8,952 bases of DNA from an uncultured Olsenella sp. (GTDB lineage Bacteria; Actinomycetota; Coriobacteriia; Coriobacteriales; Atopobiaceae), in the NCBI GenBank assembly GCA_959598545.1, contig CAUGFC010000075.1:1-8952 (forward strand). Reading direction: 5' to 3'. The notes under the pieces were generated by a model that saw only the letters and a program-made list of their open reading frames with translations, had not been told where the DNA came from and ran no database searches. Positions 6,580-8,952 of this stretch are shown here, piece after piece; within the stretch, counting starts at the first letter, position 1, and every line of letters starts with the position of its first letter. Both the position numbers and the translations under genes were made by a program.

Positions 6580-6850
6580 CCTCGTCTGTACTTTGGAATC
6601 ACCCGTGTCTCTGCGAATCGATGATGGACAACTGGGTATTCAACCTGGGCCCGCTTCGAGTGTTCCTGTCATCAGTCCGTTCCGAAATACGTTTCGGAGA
6701 ACGTTGGCGAGTGCGCTCGCCCCAGATGTTATAGGACCTCGGTCGCACGGTCGGCGGGCCCAAACTGCACATTCTCTTCTGTGTTCACTGGACTCGCCTC
6801 CTTCTGACGGTCGCTGGGTTGTAGCGACGGTACCCTTGGTTACTCACCTT
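6580..6850 (-). ncRNA. Candidate structured RNA or leader of unknown family
   Basis: This stretch has no recognisable protein gene but several nested complementary segments. A 9-bp pairing (6646-6654 with 6754-6762) encloses a hairpin with 6-bp arms and a 4-nt loop (6706-6711/6716-6721) and a hairpin with perfect 7-bp arms (6681-6687/6692-6698). Upstream, a 6-bp stem (6810-6815/6823-6828) competes with an alternative GGGT/ACCC pairing that uses its loop (6816-6819/6832-6835). It ends at the strong terminator at 6547-6578 and contains a 19-codon ORF with a good ribosome binding site, so the minus strand is the likely sense. No convincing promoter was found; boundaries are rough. I looked for RNase P RNA, tmRNA, SRP RNA, T-box and common riboswitch signatures and recognised none. 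Confidence 0.4.
6729..6788 (-). CDS. Possible 19-residue leader peptide
   Basis: A GTG at 6788-6786 lies 8 nt after a perfect AAGGAGG (6803-6797) and opens a short frame, MNTEENVQFGPADRATEVL, closed by TAA at 6731-6729. Several codons (ACA, AAT, TTT, CTA) are rare in the neighbouring GC-rich genes. The ORF overlaps the 5' arm of the 9-bp pairing at 6754-6762, so a ribosome translating it would disrupt that structure, as in attenuation leaders. No gene that it would control lies before the terminator at 6547-6578. The peptide is not recognised; it could equally be the start of a decayed gene or a chance ORF. Confidence 0.35.
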   Translation of the reverse strand: MNTEENVQFGPADRATEVL

Positions 6851-6888
6851 TTTCCCGCGCAGGCGGGGTTTACACACTCGTCTCAAAA

Positions 6889-6901
6889 CGCTCCGCGAGC
6901 G
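6889..6901 (-). other. Short hairpin followed by T4
   Basis: A 5-bp stem with a 3-nt loop (6889-6893/6897-6901) is followed by TTTT on the minus strand. It may be a weak secondary stop behind the rplT terminator. The stem is short, so this is a low-confidence call. Confidence 0.25.
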
Positions 6902-6936
6902 GTGTCATTCATCCGGCAGACGGTATCTCCCGATAA

Positions 6937-6966
6937 AGAAGCGCCCTGGGCGAAAACCCAGGGCGC
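6937..6966 (-). terminator. Intrinsic terminator of the infC-rpmI-rplT operon
   Basis: A perfect 10-bp stem (6941-6950/6957-6966, 6-nt loop) starts about 24 nt after the rplT stop and is followed on the minus strand by TTCTTTAT. The T-tract is interrupted, so termination may be incomplete and some read-through is possible. Confidence 0.75.
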
Positions 6967-6990
6967 TCGTTTCGCGTTATGTGCGCGACG

Positions 6991-7356
6991 CTACTCGGCG
7001 TCGGCGAGGGCCTTCTTGGCGACCTCGGCGATATCGGCGAAGGTCTGCTCGTCGCTGTAGGCGATCTCGGCAAGGACCTTGCGGTCGAGCTCGACGCCGG
7101 CGAGCTTGAGGCCGTGCATGAGCTTGCTGTAGGAGAGGCCGTTCATGCGGGCGGCGGCATTGATGCGCTGGATCCACAGAGCGCGGAAGTCGCGCTTCTT
7201 GTTGCGACGGTCGCGGTAGGCGTACTGACCGGAGTGCTGCGCCTGCTCCTTCATGCCGCGGAACGTGCGGGAACGGACTCCGTAGTAGCCCTTGGTGCGC
7301 TCGGCGAGCGTGTTGCGCTTCTTACGGCCGGCGACGGCGCGCTTGACTCGTGCCAT
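6991..7356 (-). CDS. rplT: 50S ribosomal protein L20
   Basis: L20 is an early-binding protein of the large ribosomal subunit that contacts 23S rRNA. In several bacteria it also represses its own operon by binding leader RNA. The 121-residue product matches the family over its whole length: the basic N-terminal tail MARVKRAVAGRKKR, then GYYGVRSRTFRGMKEQ, the RRNKKRDFRALWIQRINAA core (49-67), and GLSYSKLMHGLKLAGVELDRKVLAEIA. The ATG at 7356 has AAGGAG 10 nt upstream. It is the last gene of the infC-rpmI-rplT operon, 49 nt after rpmI, and is followed by a terminator. The leader upstream of infC contains a terminator-like stem that L20 may act on by analogy with Bacillus; the link is inferred. 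Confidence 0.98.
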   Translation of the reverse strand: MARVKRAVAGRKKRNTLAERTKGYYGVRSRTFRGMKEQAQHSGQYAYRDRRNKKRDFRALWIQRINAAARMNGLSYSKLMHGLKLAGVELDRKVLAEIAYSDEQTFADIAEVAKKALADAE

Positions 7357-7405
7357 GTCTGATCAACTCCTTGGTGAGAACTGCAAATCGGGACGCGAGA
7401 AGCGC

Positions 7406-7603
7406 CTACTTGGAACCCATGCGCTGGGAAACGGTCTTGACGTCGGCGTCGGAGATGACGGTCTCCTGACGGAAGCCGCGAATGCGCTTCTGGGACTTCT
7501 TGGTGAGGATGTGGCTCTTGAACGCCTTGGCGCGCATGATCTTGCCAGAGCCGGTGCGGCGGAAGCGCTTGGCCGTACCCTTGTGGGTCTTCATCTTGGG
7601 CAT
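7406..7603 (-). CDS. rpmI: 50S ribosomal protein L35
   Basis: L35 is a small basic protein of the large ribosomal subunit. The 65-residue length and sequence are typical: MPKMKTHKGTAKRFRRTGSGKI at the N-terminus, then RAKAFKSHILTKKSQKRIRGFR and a short C-terminal VKTVSQRM. The ATG at 7603 is separated from the infC stop by one base, and its GAAGGAGAA ribosome binding site lies within the last infC codons, so the two are probably translationally coupled. It sits in the conserved order infC-rpmI-rplT. Confidence 0.98.
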   Translation of the reverse strand: MPKMKTHKGTAKRFRRTGSGKIMRAKAFKSHILTKKSQKRIRGFRQETVISDADVKTVSQRMGSK

Positions 7604-7604
7604 G

Positions 7605-8177
7605 CTAGTTCTCCTTCTCCGTGGTGACGTTCTCGTCCTTCTCGTCCTTCTTGTCGAAGGCGCCCTTGATCGGGACGATGGTCATGTGCATGTTGCGACC
7701 CTCCATGAGCGGCTTCTGCTCGACGGAGGCGACGTCCTTGAGGTCCTCGGCCAGACGGTCCAGGACGAGGCGGCCCTGCTCCGGGTGGGCCATCTCACGA
7801 CCGCGGAACATAATCGTGATCTTGACGCGCGCGCCCTTCTTGAGGAAGCGAATCACGTGACCCTTCTTGGTCTCGTAGTCGCCCACGTCGATCTTGGGAC
7901 GGAACTTCATCTCCTTGATCTCGACCTTGGACTGGTTCTTGCGGGCGGCCTTGGCCTTGCGGTCCTGCTCGTACTTGAACTTCTTGTAGTCGAGCATCTT
8001 GCAGACGGGGGGATCTGCGTTGGGCGCGATCTCCACCAGGTCGAGGCCCTGATCGAGCGCGATGCGCAGGGCGTCGCGGACGCCGAAGAGGCCCATCTGG
8101 GAGCCGTCGACGCCGATCAGGCGGCACGTGCGCGATGTGATCTCCTCATTGATGCGAGGACCATCGTTTCTGGCTAT
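7605..8177 (-). CDS. infC: Translation initiation factor IF-3, probable AUA start
   Basis: IF-3 binds the 30S subunit, prevents premature 50S joining and checks the start codon and initiator tRNA. Both domains are present: N-terminal RINEEITSRTCRLIGVDG (8-25) and DLVEIAPNADPPVCKMLDYKKFKYE, a charged linker, then C-terminal IKEMKFRPKIDVGDY and MFRGREMAHPEQG. The first ATG in frame (8096) would remove 27 residues, including the first strand and helix of the N domain. The frame is closed by TGA at 8183-8181. Between these lie only non-standard codons, and ATA at 8177-8175 is placed 8 nt after GGAAGG, giving 190 residues. Rare AUU/AUC/AUA starts on infC are known in other bacteria and let IF-3 repress its own translation. 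The protein ends in a charged tail rich in K, D and E. First gene of the infC-rpmI-rplT operon. Confidence 0.93.
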   Translation of the reverse strand: MARNDGPRINEEITSRTCRLIGVDGSQMGLFGVRDALRIALDQGLDLVEIAPNADPPVCKMLDYKKFKYEQDRKAKAARKNQSKVEIKEMKFRPKIDVGDYETKKGHVIRFLKKGARVKITIMFRGREMAHPEQGRLVLDRLAEDLKDVASVEQKPLMEGRNMHMTIVPIKGAFDKKDEKDENVTTEKEN

Positions 8178-8180
8178 CGT

Positions 8181-8195
8181 TCACACCTTCCTCTC
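8181..8195 (-). promoter_or_regulatory. Ribosome binding site that fixes the infC start
   Basis: The minus strand reads GAGAGGAAGGTGTGA here, then ACG and ATA. The AAGG core ends 8 nt before ATA at 8177, the normal spacing for an initiation codon. The in-frame TGA at 8183-8181 excludes any start further upstream. Confidence 0.65.
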
Positions 8196-8214
8196 GCTGC
8201 GGCTCTCGCCGCAT

Positions 8215-8273
8215 AAAAAATCCCCTGGCGACGAGCGGCCGTCCAGGAGACATGAACCCGCCCCAGGGGGCGG
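8215..8273 (-). promoter_or_regulatory. Terminator/antiterminator-like attenuator in the infC leader
   Basis: On the minus strand CCCCTGG (8269-8263) can pair over a 34-nt loop with CCAGGGG (8228-8222), which is followed by ATTTTTT (8221-8215), an intrinsic-terminator arrangement before the infC start. The upstream arm also forms a competing hairpin, CCGCCC/GGGCGG (8273-8268 and 8263-8258), that excludes the terminator. Mutually exclusive stems before infC-rpmI-rplT match the logic of L20-controlled attenuation described in Bacillus. The L20-binding site itself was not identified. Confidence 0.6.
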
Positions 8274-8280
8274 AGGTGCT

Positions 8281-8334
8281 TGTCTGACCAGACAGCTGCC
8301 GTAAGGCGCCGTGTAGGTGGGGGCCGTTTGCCCC
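8281..8334 (-). other. Two small hairpins in the infC leader
   Basis: Two compact stem-loops precede the attenuator in the predicted leader RNA: GGGGC/GCCCC with a 5-nt loop (8330-8334/8320-8324) and TGTCT/AGACA with a 4-nt loop (8290-8294/8281-8285). They may be part of a regulatory fold, for instance a ribosomal-protein binding site. Confidence 0.4.
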
Positions 8335-8358
8335 GCTTCGCAAAACGCACACTGGAGA

Positions 8359-8387
8359 ACAATAGCATGCGTGCCGGGCGCGGGCAA
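8359..8387 (-). promoter_or_regulatory. Predicted promoter of infC-rpmI-rplT
   Basis: TTGCCC (8387-8382) and TATTGT (8364-8359) are 17 nt apart on the minus strand, each matching consensus at 4 of 6 positions. A TG one base before the -10 makes it an extended -10 element. Transcription would begin near 8352, giving an untranslated leader of about 175 nt before infC. Confidence 0.5.
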
Positions 8388-8414
8388 GAGGTTTTTCTCG
8401 CCGGCGCCCGGCAC
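8371..8414. repeat. 11-bp perfect inverted repeat overlapping the infC promoter
   Basis: GTGCCGGGCGC (8371-8381) and GCGCCCGGCAC (8404-8414) are exact reverse complements around 22 nt. The left arm occupies the spacer of the predicted infC promoter and the -35 lies in the loop. There is no T-tract after it on the minus strand. It could end ferritin transcription by another route, or be a protein-binding site. Confidence 0.55.
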
Positions 8415-8461
8415 GAACACAGTTCAGAAACTCTTCACAGGCCGAGAAGAACGTCCGCCCG

Positions 8462-8952
8462 CTAGAGGTTGAGCGAGGCCGACTGCACGTAGGTGCGGGC
8501 CTGGTACTCGCGGTCCAGGTCGTAGAGGCCCTTGGGGTCGCAGCCGAAGAGCTTCATGTTGGTGATCATGTCGCGGGCGTTGGTCTCCTCCTCGCCCTGC
8601 TCGGCCACGAACCAGTCGAGGAACTTCATCGTGCGCACGTCATGCTGCTCGTGCGCAACCTCGTAGCAGTGGTGGATGAGGCTCGTGACGTACTCCTCGT
8701 GCGTGAGGCCGGCCTCGAGCGGGGCGAGGTCGTTCTCGAAGGTCTTGTCGGGCTTGGCGATGGCCTCCATCGTGGGCTTGAAGTCGTTGTCCAGGAGGTA
8801 GCGACGGATGGCCAGCGCGTGGTCCATCTCCTCCTTGGCCTGGATCTCGTACCAGTTGGCAAAGCCCTTGAGGCCGCGGTCGTCATAGTAGTCGGCAAAG
8901 GTGAGATAGAGGTACGCCGAGTACATCTCCTTGTTGATCTGCTCGTTCAGGA
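8462..8952 (-). CDS. Bacterial non-haem ferritin (5' end outside window)
   Basis: This protein oxidises Fe(II) and stores iron in a 24-subunit cytoplasmic shell. The window holds 162 complete codons ending at TAG 8464-8462; comparison with E. coli FtnA (LNEQMNLE) suggests only about nine N-terminal residues are missing. Numbering from the internal Met at 8926, the ferroxidase ligands are all present with FtnA spacing: Glu just before that Met (8929-8927), E33 and H36 in KEEMDH, E77 in THEEY, Q110 and E113 in AEQGEEE. The length and FtnA-like pattern favour a non-haem ferritin over bacterioferritin, and no haem-ligand Met is evident. The gene stands apart from the infC operon, with 284 nt between them. 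A Fur-like site, if any, would be outside the window. Confidence 0.95.
   Translation of the reverse strand, partial: LNEQINKEMYSAYLYLTFADYYDDRGLKGFANWYEIQAKEEMDHALAIRRYLLDNDFKPTMEAIAKPDKTFENDLAPLEAGLTHEEYVTSLIHHCYEVAHEQHDVRTMKFLDWFVAEQGEEETNARDMITNMKLFGCDPKGLYDLDREYQARTYVQSASLNL

Noticed and set aside
6650..6680. CTGATGA followed by CGAAG on the minus strand, resembling a hammerhead ribozyme core
   Set aside because: The bases between the two boxes cannot form stem II, and no matching stem III with a cleavage site was found.
6580..6850. RNase P RNA, tmRNA, SRP RNA, T-box or a common riboswitch
   Set aside because: Their signatures (GAGGAAAGTCC, a 3' CCA tRNA-like end with an ALAA tag, GGAAGCAGC, GGGTGGNACC, cobalamin or TPP boxes) were looked for on both strands and not seen.
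6485..7060. Plus-strand frame running through the intergenic region into rplT
   Set aside because: It crosses two terminators, lacks a ribosome binding site and has no protein-like pattern.
8146..8256. Short minus-strand frame in the infC leader (ATG at 8256-8254, second ATG near 8214)
   Set aside because: It overlaps the attenuator and the infC start in another frame, the product has no recognisable features, and the upstream ribosome binding site is weak.

Overview
All genes in this window read on the minus strand. GC content is high, codons mostly end in G or C, and nearly every gene has a strong purine-rich ribosome binding site. Together with the protein sequences this suggests a high-GC Gram-positive bacterium, most likely a gut or oral Coriobacteriia member (Olsenella/Atopobium/Collinsella type). 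The taxonomic call is inference; no database search was possible.

Right to left, which is the direction of transcription: (1) 8952-8462 holds most of a bacterial ferritin gene whose 5' end lies outside the window. (2) 8461-8178 holds the infC promoter, a long inverted repeat and a leader RNA with an intrinsic terminator that looks like an attenuator. (3) 8177-6991 is the translation operon infC-rpmI-rplT (IF3, L35, L20), where infC appears to start at a rare AUA codon. (4) 6990-6329 is 660 bases without a conventional gene. It contains the rplT terminator, an unexplained minus-strand unit (a 19-codon ORF with an excellent Shine-Dalgarno, several nested stems, then a strong intrinsic terminator), and the promoter and operator region of the sugar operon. 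(5) 6328-1 is a six-gene carbohydrate operon: a lipoprotein solute-binding protein, two CUT1-type permeases, a LacI-family regulator, a GH77 4-alpha-glucanotransferase (MalQ) and a MalK/MsmK/UgpC-type ATPase that runs off the left edge.

The six sugar genes appear to form one unit. The binding protein captures an oligosaccharide, the permease pair and the ATPase import it, and MalQ disproportionates it in the cytoplasm, which points to malto-oligosaccharides. The regulator probably represses the unit through GAAACGTTTC-type sites just downstream of the promoter. Genes from the first permease to the ATPase are spaced by 16 nt or less, or overlap. A perfect 12-bp stem-loop separates the binding-protein gene from the permeases, and its loop is perfectly complementary to the first permease's ribosome binding site.

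The points most worth a second look are the orphan structured unit at about 6547-6850, the AUA start of infC with its attenuator-like leader, and the loop/Shine-Dalgarno complementarity at 4909-4955.
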